Assembly (NCBI RefSeq): GCF_023073415.1
Contig: NZ_JADPJL010000062.1
Location: 342,886 to 406,885 of the forward strand
Reading direction: 5' to 3'
Source of the DNA: Bradyrhizobium sp. 190
GTDB lineage: Bacteria; Pseudomonadota; Alphaproteobacteria; Rhizobiales; Xanthobacteraceae
DNA: 64,000 nt
The position numbers were made by a program, and so were the translations under genes. The notes below the pieces were generated by a model. The model was given only the letters and a program-made list of their open reading frames with translations. It made no database searches and had not been told where the DNA came from. Position 1 is the stretch's first letter. Each line of letters starts with the position of its first letter. Of the stretch, positions 8,496 through 17,898 are shown in pieces.

Positions 8496-9374
8496 TCACT
8501 CCACCAGCAGCACGTCCACGGCGACGCCAAGCTTCTGCTTGCGTGATCCGACGATGATGCCGTCGACTGGGGAGACGTCGGAAAAATCGCGCCCGATCGC
8601 CAGGATGATGTGGTCATTCTCGACCAGCAGGTCGTTGGTCGGGTCGAACCCGATCCAGCCCAGCTCGACGCCGCACCAGAGCGAAACCCAGGCGTGGCTG
8701 GCGTCGGCGCCCTGCAGGCGCGGCTGGCCGGCGGGCGGAATGGTGCGGAGATAGCCGCTGACATAGGCCGCCGGCAGGCCAAGCCCGCGCAGGCCCGCAA
8801 TCATCACATGGGCAAAGTCCTGGCAGACACCGTGGCGCTTTTCGAACACTTCCCGCAGCGGCGTCGAAATCACGGTGGCCTTCGGGTCGTATTTGAAATC
8901 GCGGCGGATCCGGTGCATCAGGTCGACGGCACCTGAAAGGATGCCGCCGCCCGGCGGAAAGCTTGGCGCGGCATAGGCGGTGAGTGGTGCCAGCACCGGC
9001 ACCAGCGAACTCGCAAAGACGTAGCCGATTGGCGAGGCCGGGCCGAGACTGCTGGCCTCGAACGCCAGGTCGCGGATATCATCCCATGACGGGCTCGGCG
9101 CGGCGCGGTCGAGCGCCTTGCGCGAGACCGAAACCCGCGAGCGGGAATCGATCCGCAAATTGCGATGTGCGGCCTCGATCAGCACGCTCTCGGTATGGGT
9201 TCCGAAAAAGTCTCGCCGCACCGTACGTTCGGCCGGCCGCGGCCGAATCTCGACCGAATGGGAGATCAATTGCTGCCCGTCGCCCGACTTCGGCTCCAGC
9301 CGCAGCGAGCACCGCGCGAAACTCACCGGGCTTTCGTAAGCGTATGTCGTAACGTGACGGATGTCGTAGATCAC
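8496..9374 (-). CDS. Transglutaminase-like cysteine protein, ATP-grasp module
   Basis: A 292-residue protein with an N-terminal bacterial transglutaminase-associated domain (about 1-85, IRHVTTYAYESPV at the start) and a transglutaminase/protease core. The catalytic triad is intact: C184 (GVCQDFAH), H227 (DASHAW) and D244 (GFDPTND). Such domains cleave or rearrange amide bonds. There is no signal peptide, so it is probably cytoplasmic. The start is GTG at 9374, and GTGA overlaps the TGA of the upstream ATP-grasp gene, which implies translational coupling. It is the last gene of the module that includes the ATP-grasp/alpha-E and DUF2126 genes; its substrate is unknown. Confidence 0.85.
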   Translation of the reverse strand: MIYDIRHVTTYAYESPVSFARCSLRLEPKSGDGQQLISHSVEIRPRPAERTVRRDFFGTHTESVLIEAAHRNLRIDSRSRVSVSRKALDRAAPSPSWDDIRDLAFEASSLGPASPIGYVFASSLVPVLAPLTAYAAPSFPPGGGILSGAVDLMHRIRRDFKYDPKATVISTPLREVFEKRHGVCQDFAHVMIAGLRGLGLPAAYVSGYLRTIPPAGQPRLQGADASHAWVSLWCGVELGWIGFDPTNDLLVENDHIILAIGRDFSDVSPVDGIIVGSRKQKLGVAVDVLLVE

Positions 9375-11881
9375 GCGAGGCCCGTCAGCTTCTCCGGCCG
9401 GCTCGCATTGGGCCCGTGCGGGAAGTAATGCAGGCCGATGGCGTCGGCGAGATTGAGCAGATCCTGCTCCAGCGCGAACAGGGTCTTGACATCCAGCGTC
9501 GCGGCCTCGGCTGTCGTCAACGTCGCCTGCAACGCCACCGCCAGCCGCTGCGGCCGCTCGATCAGGCCATGCTCCTTCAAGCTCGGGAGTGCGGCGATGT
9601 GATCATTCAGCGTCGCCACCTGAAACGCGACCGAGCGCGGGTTATAAGGATCGAGCACCGCGAGATCGCGCACCGGCGCCAGCGCGGGGCCGACCAGATA
9701 GCGCGAACGATAGGTGATCTGGCAATCGACCAGCGTCAGCAGCACATCGAGATCTTCTTCGCCGGCTTCGTCATAGGCGAATTGCCGCGCGAACCGCGCG
9801 GTGTTGATGGCGCGCTCGACACGGCGCCCCATGTCGAGAAAGCGCCAGCCGGCGGCGCGATTCATGTTTTCCTGCGCCAAACCTGCAAGACTCGCCAGTT
9901 CCTGCAACGTCAGTTCGGCGGCGCTGACGACGCTGTCATCGTCGTCGACCTGCAGGGCGAGACGCTCCACCATCTCGGTGATGATCTGCCAGGCGTCCGG
10001 CGAAAGCCGCTCGCGCAACGAGCTCGCCGTACGCTGCGCCGATTTTGCCAATGACAGGGCCGAACCGAATTTGTCCGGGCTCTGCAGCGCCTCGGCGACG
10101 ACCCTTGCGGGGTTCGTTCGCGTCGCCTGCGAGGTCGCGCCCCAGGTCACCAGAAGCCGCTGGATGCGCTCGACCGATGGCAGCGCGGTCGACGATCCCT
10201 TGACGGGGTCGCGCATCGGCGTGCCGAGCGCGCGGATCAGCCGCAGCGTCGCCTCGGCGCGCTCGAGATAGCGGCCGAGCCAGAACAGATTGTCCGCGGC
10301 GCGGCTCGGCACCACGCCGGCGATGCGCCTGATGCGCACGGCTTCGGCGGCCGGCAGCAGCGTCGAAGCCGTGACCGCCTTGTCGGAGACAATCCAGACA
10401 TCCGCCGACCGCGCGCCATCACCCATCGAGACGGCACGGGCATCGGGCTGTTCGGCGATCCGGCAGAAGCCACCGGGCAGGATGGTCCAGCCTTGGGGCG
10501 TTGCGGCAGCGAACACCCGCAGCACGAACGGGCGCGGCGTGATCCGTCCCTGCTCCCACACCGGCGTCGTCGACAGCCGCACCAGCTCCTGGCCAACATA
10601 GTCGATGCCACGGTCGGTGATCGCGCTCCTGAGCCGGTCGCGCTCGGCCGGTGACAACTCGCCGGCGAGTACGGGACCGTGGCCCGGAAAGCCCGGAACG
10701 GAACGCCCATAGGCGCCCTCGATCGCGAAATCTTCCAGCCGCGACAACACTTCCTCACGCGCGGATTTCTGCCCGCACCACCAGGTCGCGATGTGCGGCA
10801 TGATCAAATTCTCGCTGAGCAAGCGCCGGCACAGGCTGGGCAGGAAGCCGAGCAGCGCCCGCGCTTCCAGCACGCCCGAGCCCGGCATGTTGGCGACGAC
10901 GACGCCGTCCTTGCGCAGCACGTCGATCAGGCCCGGCACGCCGAGATGCGACGACGCATTGAGCTCCAGCGGATCGAGGAAATTGGAATCGACCCGTCGC
11001 AGCAGCACGTCGAGCCGTTTCAAGCCTGCGACGGTACGGATGTGGACGCGGTCGCCGCTGACGGCGAGGTCGTCGCCCTCGACCAGCAGAAAGCCGAGAT
11101 AACGCGCGAGTGTCGCGTGTTCGAAAAAGGTTTCGCTGAAGACGCCAGGCGTCAGCAAGCCGATCCGCGGCTCGTCGCGATCGGCGCTGGCGCGCAGGCT
11201 ATCGCGGAACGCCTCGAAGAACGGCGCCACACGCTCGACATTCATCGACTTGTAGAGATTGGAAAAGGCGCGCGACAGCACCAGCCGATTTTCCAATGCA
11301 TAGCCGGCGCCTGATGGCGCCTGCGTGCGGTCGTTGAGCACCCACCAGCGCCCGTCGGGGCCGCGGCCGACATCGGCCGCATAGAGGTGAAGATGGCGCC
11401 CCCCGGGCGGTTTGACGCCGCAAACCGCGCGCAGATATTCGTTGCTGCCGGCAATCGCGGCCGCGGGCACCGCGCCATCGGTGATCAGCCGGCCCTCGCC
11501 ATAGAGATCGCGCAGGATCATTTCGAACAACTGCGCACGCTGCAAGATGCCCGTGGTCAGTTGCTGCCAATCGGCCTCGTCGATGATGAGCGGCAGATGG
11601 CTCAGCGGCCACAGCCGGTCGGCGGTCTCGCCGGGGGCGCGGTAGGTGACGCCGGCTTCGCGCAGATGCCGGTCGGCGGAGGCAAAGCGCCGCTCGATAT
11701 CAACAGGCGAAAGCGCGGCAAAGGCATCGAAAAACCGGCTCCATGCCGCGCGGGGCGCGCCGTCCGGTCCGATATATTCGTCGGGAATGCCGGGCAGCCG
11801 CGCATAGTCGCGCGTCCATTGCGCGATCCGGCGCTGGCCCGGACGGGCCTTGCTTTCCTGATTGCTGCCTTGGCCTGCCAT
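9371..11881 (-). CDS. Circularly permuted ATP-grasp / alpha-E fusion protein
   Basis: An 836-residue fusion. The N-terminal part (about 80-480) is a circularly permuted type 2 ATP-grasp ligase (COG2308/DUF404-407), with WVLNDRTQAPSGAGYALENR near 180, IGLLTPG near 240 and a C-terminal GGFCRIAEQPDA stretch near 480. The C-terminal part (about 515-830) is the all-helical alpha-E domain (COG2307/DUF403), opening with SRAADNLFWLGRYLERAE and containing FLDMGRRVERA near 675. These are separate genes in many bacteria; here they are fused. ATP-grasp ligases couple a carboxylate to an amine using ATP. The ATG at 11881 has AGGGAA upstream, 28 nt after the DUF2126 gene and overlapping the transglutaminase gene. 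Substrate unknown. Confidence 0.88.
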   Translation of the reverse strand: MAGQGSNQESKARPGQRRIAQWTRDYARLPGIPDEYIGPDGAPRAAWSRFFDAFAALSPVDIERRFASADRHLREAGVTYRAPGETADRLWPLSHLPLIIDEADWQQLTTGILQRAQLFEMILRDLYGEGRLITDGAVPAAAIAGSNEYLRAVCGVKPPGGRHLHLYAADVGRGPDGRWWVLNDRTQAPSGAGYALENRLVLSRAFSNLYKSMNVERVAPFFEAFRDSLRASADRDEPRIGLLTPGVFSETFFEHATLARYLGFLLVEGDDLAVSGDRVHIRTVAGLKRLDVLLRRVDSNFLDPLELNASSHLGVPGLIDVLRKDGVVVANMPGSGVLEARALLGFLPSLCRRLLSENLIMPHIATWWCGQKSAREEVLSRLEDFAIEGAYGRSVPGFPGHGPVLAGELSPAERDRLRSAITDRGIDYVGQELVRLSTTPVWEQGRITPRPFVLRVFAAATPQGWTILPGGFCRIAEQPDARAVSMGDGARSADVWIVSDKAVTASTLLPAAEAVRIRRIAGVVPSRAADNLFWLGRYLERAEATLRLIRALGTPMRDPVKGSSTALPSVERIQRLLVTWGATSQATRTNPARVVAEALQSPDKFGSALSLAKSAQRTASSLRERLSPDAWQIITEMVERLALQVDDDDSVVSAAELTLQELASLAGLAQENMNRAAGWRFLDMGRRVERAINTARFARQFAYDEAGEEDLDVLLTLVDCQITYRSRYLVGPALAPVRDLAVLDPYNPRSVAFQVATLNDHIAALPSLKEHGLIERPQRLAVALQATLTTAEAATLDVKTLFALEQDLLNLADAIGLHYFPHGPNASRPEKLTGLA

Positions 11882-11909
11882 TCCGATTCCCTAAAGACGG
11901 TCGCTCCGA

Positions 11910-14900
11910 TTAGATCAGGAGCGGCGTCCTCAAGTCGAGCGTCAAGGGGAATTCATTTGTGCGTTCCTCGGGCGGAGGGTCGATCCTGCCCGGGGTATGG
12001 CCATGATCCTGAAACCGGGCCAGCCGCCTTGCTTCCGCCTCATAGGAATTGACCGGCTTGGTATCGTAGCTGCGCCCGCCGGGATGGGCGACATGGTACA
12101 CGCAGCCGCCGAGCGAGCGGCCGTTCCAGGTATCTATCAAGTCAAATGTCAGTGGGGCGTGGACCGGGATGGTCGGGTGCAGCCCCGATGCCGGCTGCCA
12201 CGCCTTGAAACGGACGGCGGCGACGGCCTCGCCTGAGCGGCCGGTTGCCGTCATCGGCATTCGCCTGCCGTTGCAGGTCACGACGTGACGGCCTTCGACA
12301 AAGCCCGTGGCCGCCTTCACCTGCAAGCGCTCCACCGAACTATCGACATAACGCACCGTGCCGCCTGCCGCCCCCTCTTCGCCAAGCACGTGCCAAGGCT
12401 CCAGCGCCTGACGCAATTCCAGCGCGACGCCGCCATGGTGGACACGGCCAAACACCGGAAAACGAAACTCGAGCTGCGCCGAGTACCATTCCGGCGAGAA
12501 TTCGTAACCGGATTGCCTGAGCTCTTCGAGCACGCCCAGAAAATCCTCCCAGAGGAAATGCGGCAGCATGAAGCGATCGTGCAGCGTGGTGCCCCAGCGC
12601 ACGAACTTGCCTTGTTGTGGCTCGCGCCAGAGTTTTGCAATCAGTGCGCGGATCAACAATTGCTGCGCCAGCGACATCCGTGGATCGGGCGGCATTTCGA
12701 GCGCGCGGAATTCGACCAGCCCGAGACGGCCGGTCGGCCCGTCCGGCGAATAGAGCTTGTCGATGCAGATTTCGGCGCGATGGGTATTGCCTGTTATGTC
12801 GACGAGGATATGCCGGAACAGGCGGTCCACCAGCCAAAGCGGGGCCTCGATATCAGGCGGCGGCACGTGAGCCAGCGCGACCTCCAGTTCATAGAGCCCG
12901 TCATGCCGTGCCTCGTCGATGCGCGGCGCCTGGCTGGTCGGGCCGATGAACATGCCCGAAAACAAATAGGACAGCGACGGATGACGCTGCCAGTACAGCA
13001 CGAGGCTCTTCAGCAAATCGGGGCGGCGCAGGAACGGCGAATCCTGCGGCGTCGAGCCACCGACCACGACATGATTGCCGCCGCCGGTGCCGGTGTGGCG
13101 GCCGTCGACGAGAAAGCGGTTGGCGCCGAGCCGGACTTTGGCGGCGTCTTCATACAGGCCGAAGGTGATATCGACCGCCTCGCGCCAGCTCTGCGCCGGC
13201 TGAACGTTGATTTCGATCACGCCGGGATCGGGCGTCACCTTGATGACCTCGACGCGCGGATCGTAGGGCGGCCCGTAGCCCTCGACATGAACCTGGAACT
13301 GCAGTTCCTCGGCGGTCGCCTCCACCGCCGCGATCAGTTCGAGGTAATCTTCGAGTTTTTCCACCGGCGGCATGAATGCGCACAAGACGCCGTCACGAAC
13401 CTCAACTGATGTCGCCGTGCGAACCGGCTTCGGTTTTGGTTTGGGCTTCTGCGCGGGCTTCGCCGGCACGCCGTCAGTTACAGCGTCCTTGTCCTCGACG
13501 GCCAATTCGAGACGCGGCTCCATCGGATCCTGCTCGACCACGTAGGGATATTCTTCCGGCGGGACATGCGGCAGCGACGCCATCGGCAGCCGCAGCCCAA
13601 GCGGGGAATCGCCCGGTATCAGAAACAGATGGCCACGCTTGAGCTGCCAGCGCTCGCTCATCCAGCCCGAAGCGTCAGCGTCCGCGTGCTGGATCGGCAG
13701 CACGAAGCCTTTGGGCTTGTTCAAGCCCTCATCGAATACCCGCGCCATGCGCGCGCGCTCTTCCGCGTTGGCGAGTTTGGAGTCGCCGGGATCGACGTTG
13801 ACCGGAAGTGACGCTTCCTTCTGCAGCCAGTGTACGGAATCTTCATAGGCCGGTATGACATAGCCGGCATCCAGGCCGAGCCGCTTCGCGGTCCCTTCCA
13901 TAAAGGCCTTGGCGTCTTCGATCTTCCCCTTGCGCGGGTTCTCGATATTCGCGATCAGCTCGGCATTCTTCCAGATCGGCACGCCGTCCTTGCGCCAATA
14001 GAGACCGAAGGCCCAGCGCGGCAGGCTTTCGCCCGGATACCATTTGCCCTGCCCGTAATGCAGCAGCCCGCCTGGCGCGAAGCGGGCGTGCAGCTTGCGG
14101 ATCAGTTCATCGGCCAGCGCCTGCTTGGTCGGGCCGACGGCGGCGATGTTCCATTCCGGCGATTCCAGATCGTCGATGGAAACGAAGGTCGGCTCGCCGC
14201 CCATGGTCAGGCGCACGTCGTCCGCCCGGAGATCGGCATCGACCTGTTCGCCGAGCGCATCGAGACGCGCCCAGGATTCATCGGAGAACGGCCGCGTGAT
14301 CCGCGGCGCCTCGCGGATGCGCTTGACGCTCATCTCGAAACCGAATTCGACATTGGCGAAGCCGGCACTGCCACTGATCGGCGCCGCCGAGCGGTAATGC
14401 GGCGTGGCGGCGACGGGAATGTGCCCCTCACCCGTCAGCATGCCCGAGGTGACGTCGAACCCGATCCACCCGGCGCCCGGAAGATAGACCTCGGCCCAGG
14501 CGTGCAGATCGGTGAAATCGCTCTCGACCTCGCGCGGCCCTTCGACGGGATCGATGTCCGGGCGCAGCTGCATGAGATAGCCGGAGACGAAGCGCGCCGC
14601 GAGACCGAGGTGACGGAAGATCTGGATCAACAGCCACGCCGAGTCGCGGCATGATCCGGAGCCAGAGGCCAGCGTCTCTTCCGGCGTCTGAATGCCCGGC
14701 TCCATCCGGATGACATAGCTGATCTTTTTCTGCAGTTGCGCGTTGAGGTCGACCAGAAAATTGACGGTGCTGTCGGCCTCGCGCGCAATCTCCTTCAGAT
14801 ACGACGCGAACAGCGGCCCCTGCTCCGTCGTGGCGAGATAGGGCGCAAGCTCGGTCTTGAGATCGCTGGTGTACTGCAACGGAAAAGCGCTGGCGCTGGG

Positions 14901-15188
14901 CTCGACGAAGAAGTCGAAGGGATTGACGACCGTCATCTGCGCCGTGAAGTCGACTTCGATCTTCAGCTCAGACGCCTTCTCGGGAAATACGAAGCGCGCC
15001 AGCCAGTTGCCCTGCGGGTCCTGCTGCCAGTTCACGAAATGATTTGTTGGCGTGACCTTGAGCGAATAGCTCAGGATCGGCGTGCGCGTATGCGGCGCCG
15101 GACGCAGGCGAACGGTTTGCGGGCCGAGATCGATCGGTCGGTCGTATTTGTAGTGCGTGACGTGATGCAGTGCGACGAAGATCGACAC
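11910..15188 (-). CDS. Transglutaminase / DUF2126 fusion protein
   Basis: A 1092-residue protein. The N-terminal 290 residues are a transglutaminase-like domain (HHVTHYKYDRPI near 8-19) with catalytic C180 (GSGSCRDSAW), H229 (DLHAWAE) and D245 (GFDVTSG). The remaining part, from about 320, is DUF2126 (COG4196), predicted to be a circularly permuted glutamine-synthetase-like ligase; conserved stretches include MGGEPTFVS near 340, LHYGQGKWYPGE near 385 and HTGTGGGNHVV near 725. A Lys-Pro-rich linker (PKPKPKP) sits near 607. I choose GTG 15188 over the ATG at 15242 because GGAG lies 8 nt upstream and homologous sequence begins at SIFVALHH. It is the first gene of the module. Confidence 0.87.
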   Translation of the reverse strand: MSIFVALHHVTHYKYDRPIDLGPQTVRLRPAPHTRTPILSYSLKVTPTNHFVNWQQDPQGNWLARFVFPEKASELKIEVDFTAQMTVVNPFDFFVEPSASAFPLQYTSDLKTELAPYLATTEQGPLFASYLKEIAREADSTVNFLVDLNAQLQKKISYVIRMEPGIQTPEETLASGSGSCRDSAWLLIQIFRHLGLAARFVSGYLMQLRPDIDPVEGPREVESDFTDLHAWAEVYLPGAGWIGFDVTSGMLTGEGHIPVAATPHYRSAAPISGSAGFANVEFGFEMSVKRIREAPRITRPFSDESWARLDALGEQVDADLRADDVRLTMGGEPTFVSIDDLESPEWNIAAVGPTKQALADELIRKLHARFAPGGLLHYGQGKWYPGESLPRWAFGLYWRKDGVPIWKNAELIANIENPRKGKIEDAKAFMEGTAKRLGLDAGYVIPAYEDSVHWLQKEASLPVNVDPGDSKLANAEERARMARVFDEGLNKPKGFVLPIQHADADASGWMSERWQLKRGHLFLIPGDSPLGLRLPMASLPHVPPEEYPYVVEQDPMEPRLELAVEDKDAVTDGVPAKPAQKPKPKPKPVRTATSVEVRDGVLCAFMPPVEKLEDYLELIAAVEATAEELQFQVHVEGYGPPYDPRVEVIKVTPDPGVIEINVQPAQSWREAVDITFGLYEDAAKVRLGANRFLVDGRHTGTGGGNHVVVGGSTPQDSPFLRRPDLLKSLVLYWQRHPSLSYLFSGMFIGPTSQAPRIDEARHDGLYELEVALAHVPPPDIEAPLWLVDRLFRHILVDITGNTHRAEICIDKLYSPDGPTGRLGLVEFRALEMPPDPRMSLAQQLLIRALIAKLWREPQQGKFVRWGTTLHDRFMLPHFLWEDFLGVLEELRQSGYEFSPEWYSAQLEFRFPVFGRVHHGGVALELRQALEPWHVLGEEGAAGGTVRYVDSSVERLQVKAATGFVEGRHVVTCNGRRMPMTATGRSGEAVAAVRFKAWQPASGLHPTIPVHAPLTFDLIDTWNGRSLGGCVYHVAHPGGRSYDTKPVNSYEAEARRLARFQDHGHTPGRIDPPPEERTNEFPLTLDLRTPLLI

Positions 15189-15305
15189 GGACCGGACTCC
15201 AGCGGCTTTTTTAAGCAGAACACCGGTTCCGGGTGGGATCAAGCACTAACAACGGGCACGGAGTGCCTATGGGAAGTGCGGATTAGCTGTCCGAATTATC
15301 TGTGG

Positions 15306-15425
15306 GTCGTCCCCGCGAACGCGGGGACCCATACCGCGTGATCTATGACGTAAGGCGGGATCGCTGACGCCTGCTCCACAACCAGCGCCTGTGGTTATGG
15401 GTCCCTGCTTTCGCAGGGACGACGA
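15306..15425. repeat. Type A paired palindromic repeat (copy 1)
   Basis: Two inverted arms, GTCGTCCCCGCGAACGCGGG followed by GACCCATA and the matching TATGGGTCCCTGC...GACGAC, about 60 nt apart. Each arm is itself a small palindrome. It lies 17 nt beyond the stop of the UxaA-family gene. Five more copies occur in this window. Confidence 0.9.
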
Positions 15426-15441
15426 CAGAGTGTGCACATTC

Positions 15442-16965
15442 TCACATCGTCGCGCCGAGCACCCATGGCGCAAACTCCGCGCCGCCGAAATCGAAGCTCT
15501 CGCTCTTGGTCGGCTGGCCGGATGCCGTTTTCAGCATCAGTTCGAAAATGCGCTGGCCGCATTGCTGCACGGTTTCCTCGCCGTCGAGGATGGTACCGCA
15601 ATTGACGTCCATGTCGTCTTCCATGCGCTTGTACATCGGCGTGTTGGTGGCGAGCTTGATCGAGGGCGCAGGCTTGCAGCCGAACACGCTGCCGCGGCCG
15701 GTGGTGAAGCAGACGAGATTGGCGCCGCCCGCCACCTGCCCGGTCGCAGCCACCGGGTCATAGCCGGGCGTATCCATGAACACGAACCCCTTCTTGGTGA
15801 TCGGCTCGGCGTAGTTGAGCACATCGACCAGATTGGTGCTGCCGGCCTTGGCCATCGCGCCCAGTGATTTCTCGAGGATCGTGGTGAGGCCGCCGGCCTT
15901 GTTGCCGGGGCTCGGATTGGCGTTCATCTCGGCGCCTTCCCGCTTGGTGTATTCCTCCCACCAGCGCATCAGGCCGACGAGCTTTTCGCCGACCTCGCGG
16001 CTGACCGCGCGCCGGGTCAGGAGATGCTCGGCGCCGTAGGTCTCGGGAGTTTCCGAGAGGATCACCGTGCCGCCGTGTGCAACCAGAAGATCGCTCGCCA
16101 CGCCGAGCGCCGGATTGGCCGAGACGCCCGAATAACCGTCGGAGCCGCCGCATTGCAGCGCCACCGTCAGCTCGCTCGCCGGCACCGGTTCGCGCTTTAC
16201 CTTGTTGGCGTCGGTCAGCGCCTCCTTCACGAAGGCGATACCGGCCTCCACCGTCTTACGGGTGCCGCCGACTTCCTGGATGTCCATCGCGCGCAGGCGG
16301 CCGGCGAGTTTCTGCTCCTGCATCAGCCCGCCGATCTGGTTGACCTCGCAGCCGAGGCCCAGCACGACGACGGCGGAGAAATTCGCATGCCGCGCATAGC
16401 CGCCGAGCGTCCGCCGCAGCAGCGCCAGCGGTTCGTCCTGCGTCATTCCGCAGCCGGTCTTGTGGGTCAGCGCCACCACGCCGTCGACATTCGGGAAATC
16501 CGCCAGCGGATTGTCGCCGGTGAACGGGTTCTTCTTGAACATGTCGGCGACGATGCCGGCGACATGGGCGCTGCAATTCACCGACGTCAGAATACCGATA
16601 TAGTTGCGCGTCGCCACGCGGCCGTCGGCGCGGCGGATGCCCTCGAAGGTCGCCGGCAGATCGAAGTTCGGCACCGGCTTGACGTCGACGCCGAACGCAT
16701 AGTCCTTGGCGAAATCGCCCATGCCGCAGTTTTGCGTGTGAACATGCTGGCCCGGCGCAATCGGCGCGGTGGCAAAGCCGATGATCTGGCCGTAGCGGCG
16801 CACCGGCTCGCCCATGGCGATCGGTTTGATCGCGACCTTGTGCCCCGCCGGGATACGCTCGACCGTGGTGACCCCATCGGCCACCACCATGCCCGGCGGC
16901 AGGCTCGAGCGCGCGATCAGCACGCCGTCGTCAGGATGCAGGCGAATGACGGGTGCCGGGGTCAT
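15442..16965 (-). CDS. UxaA-family sugar-acid dehydratase
   Basis: Altronate/galactarate dehydratase family enzyme (507 residues), which typically removes water from a sugar acid to give a 2-keto-3-deoxy acid. It has an N-terminal SAF domain (about 1-95, VIRLHPDDGVLIA at the start, HVHTQNCGMGDF near 74) and the UxaA core (GYVRADGRVATRNYIG-like stretch near 110, HKTGCGM near 167, GLGCEVNQ near 203, QCGGSDGYSGVSANPA near 275 and GRGSVFGCKPAP near 425). The ATG at 16965 has a good AAGGAGA. It is the last gene of a three-gene minus-strand run with the aldolase and the Ldh-family dehydrogenase, which suggests catabolism of a hexarate or pentonate. The exact substrate cannot be assigned. Confidence 0.85.
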   Translation of the reverse strand: MTPAPVIRLHPDDGVLIARSSLPPGMVVADGVTTVERIPAGHKVAIKPIAMGEPVRRYGQIIGFATAPIAPGQHVHTQNCGMGDFAKDYAFGVDVKPVPNFDLPATFEGIRRADGRVATRNYIGILTSVNCSAHVAGIVADMFKKNPFTGDNPLADFPNVDGVVALTHKTGCGMTQDEPLALLRRTLGGYARHANFSAVVVLGLGCEVNQIGGLMQEQKLAGRLRAMDIQEVGGTRKTVEAGIAFVKEALTDANKVKREPVPASELTVALQCGGSDGYSGVSANPALGVASDLLVAHGGTVILSETPETYGAEHLLTRRAVSREVGEKLVGLMRWWEEYTKREGAEMNANPSPGNKAGGLTTILEKSLGAMAKAGSTNLVDVLNYAEPITKKGFVFMDTPGYDPVAATGQVAGGANLVCFTTGRGSVFGCKPAPSIKLATNTPMYKRMEDDMDVNCGTILDGEETVQQCGQRIFELMLKTASGQPTKSESFDFGGAEFAPWVLGATM

Positions 16966-16985
16966 TTGGGTGTCTCCTTAAAGTC

Positions 16986-17062
16986 GGCGAATAGCGAATG
17001 GCGAGTAGCGAATAGTAAAGACTGTTACGCTGCTCTCCACCCCCTATTCGCCATTCGCTATT
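16986..17062. repeat. Inverted repeat of GCGAATAG/CTATTCGC units
   Basis: The left arm contains AATAGCGAATGGCGAGTAGC and then GAATAG; the right arm CTATTCGCCATTCGCTATT is its near complement across a 30-nt loop. It separates the aldolase stop (17068) from the UxaA-family start (16965), inside an otherwise co-directional run, so it could affect relative expression of the two genes. Confidence 0.75.
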
Positions 17063-17067
17063 ACGTC

Positions 17068-17847
17068 CTAGGCCTTCCCGCCGGAATCCTTCCGGGTCTG
17101 GTTCACCTGCATCTTGGCGTAGGTCATCATCAACCCGCTCTCGTTCGACAGCGTCACCAGCTTGAAGCCCATGTTGATCGCGCGCACCGCGCCCTCGGCG
17201 CCCGAGCAGTGGATGCCGGGATTGAGGCCGCGCTTGCCGCACTCCTTGATGATCTTCTCATAGATCTTGAGGATTTCCGGCTCGTCGCGATCGAGCTTCG
17301 GCACCAGGCCGTAGGAGAAGCCGAGGTCGGACGGGCCGATATAGACGCCGTCGATGCCCTCGACGTCGAGGATCGATTCCATGTTCTCGACGGCCGTCCT
17401 GGTCTCCATCATCGGCAGCAGCACGATTTCGTCGTTGGCCGTCTGCTGGTAGGTGCCGGCCGAGCCGTACATGCCCGAACGGATCGGGCCGTTGGAGCGC
17501 GTGCCCTTCGGCGGGTACTTGGCGTACTGGACGAGGTTCTTGGCTTCCTGCGAGGTATTGATCATCGGGCAGATCACGCCATAGGCGCCGCCGTCGAGCA
17601 CCTTGCCGATGATGCCGGGCTCATTCCAGGGCACACGGACCATCGGCGTTACCGGATGGCCGTTCATCGCCTGAAAGCATTGCACCATCGAGAGGTAATC
17701 CTGCACGCCGTGCTGCATGTCGACGGTGACGCTGTCGAATCCGCATTGCGCGATCACTTCGGCCGAGAAGCCGGACGGGATCGCGAGCCACGCGTTCACC
17801 ACAGCCTTGCCCGAGGCCCATACTTTCTTGACGTTGTTGGTTGCCAT
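17068..17847 (-). CDS. HpcH/HpaI family class II aldolase
   Basis: A 259-residue metal-dependent aldolase of the HpcH/HpaI family, which splits or forms 4-hydroxy-2-keto acids with pyruvate as one product. Key positions are present: catalytic His in VTVDMQHG near 45, Arg in MVRVPWNEP near 70, and metal ligands Glu in METRTAVEN near 150 and Asp in IGPSDLG near 175. The residue before the His is Gln where HpaI has Glu. Neighbours suggest a role in splitting the 2-keto-3-deoxy acid from the UxaA-family dehydratase. Because the hpa cluster lies just upstream and has no aldolase of its own, it could also serve as HpaI there. RBS AAGGGAAAG precedes ATG 17847. Confidence 0.85.
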   Translation of the reverse strand: MATNNVKKVWASGKAVVNAWLAIPSGFSAEVIAQCGFDSVTVDMQHGVQDYLSMVQCFQAMNGHPVTPMVRVPWNEPGIIGKVLDGGAYGVICPMINTSQEAKNLVQYAKYPPKGTRSNGPIRSGMYGSAGTYQQTANDEIVLLPMMETRTAVENMESILDVEGIDGVYIGPSDLGFSYGLVPKLDRDEPEILKIYEKIIKECGKRGLNPGIHCSGAEGAVRAINMGFKLVTLSNESGLMMTYAKMQVNQTRKDSGGKA

Positions 17848-17898
17848 TGATCGCTTTCCCTTTGTGATCGTTGCGATAGTTGGAGTTCGTGGAGTGGA

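Noticed and set aside
16024..17850. A 608-codon plus-strand open frame
   Set aside because: Antisense to the UxaA-family and aldolase genes and crossing the repeat between them; only shadow composition.
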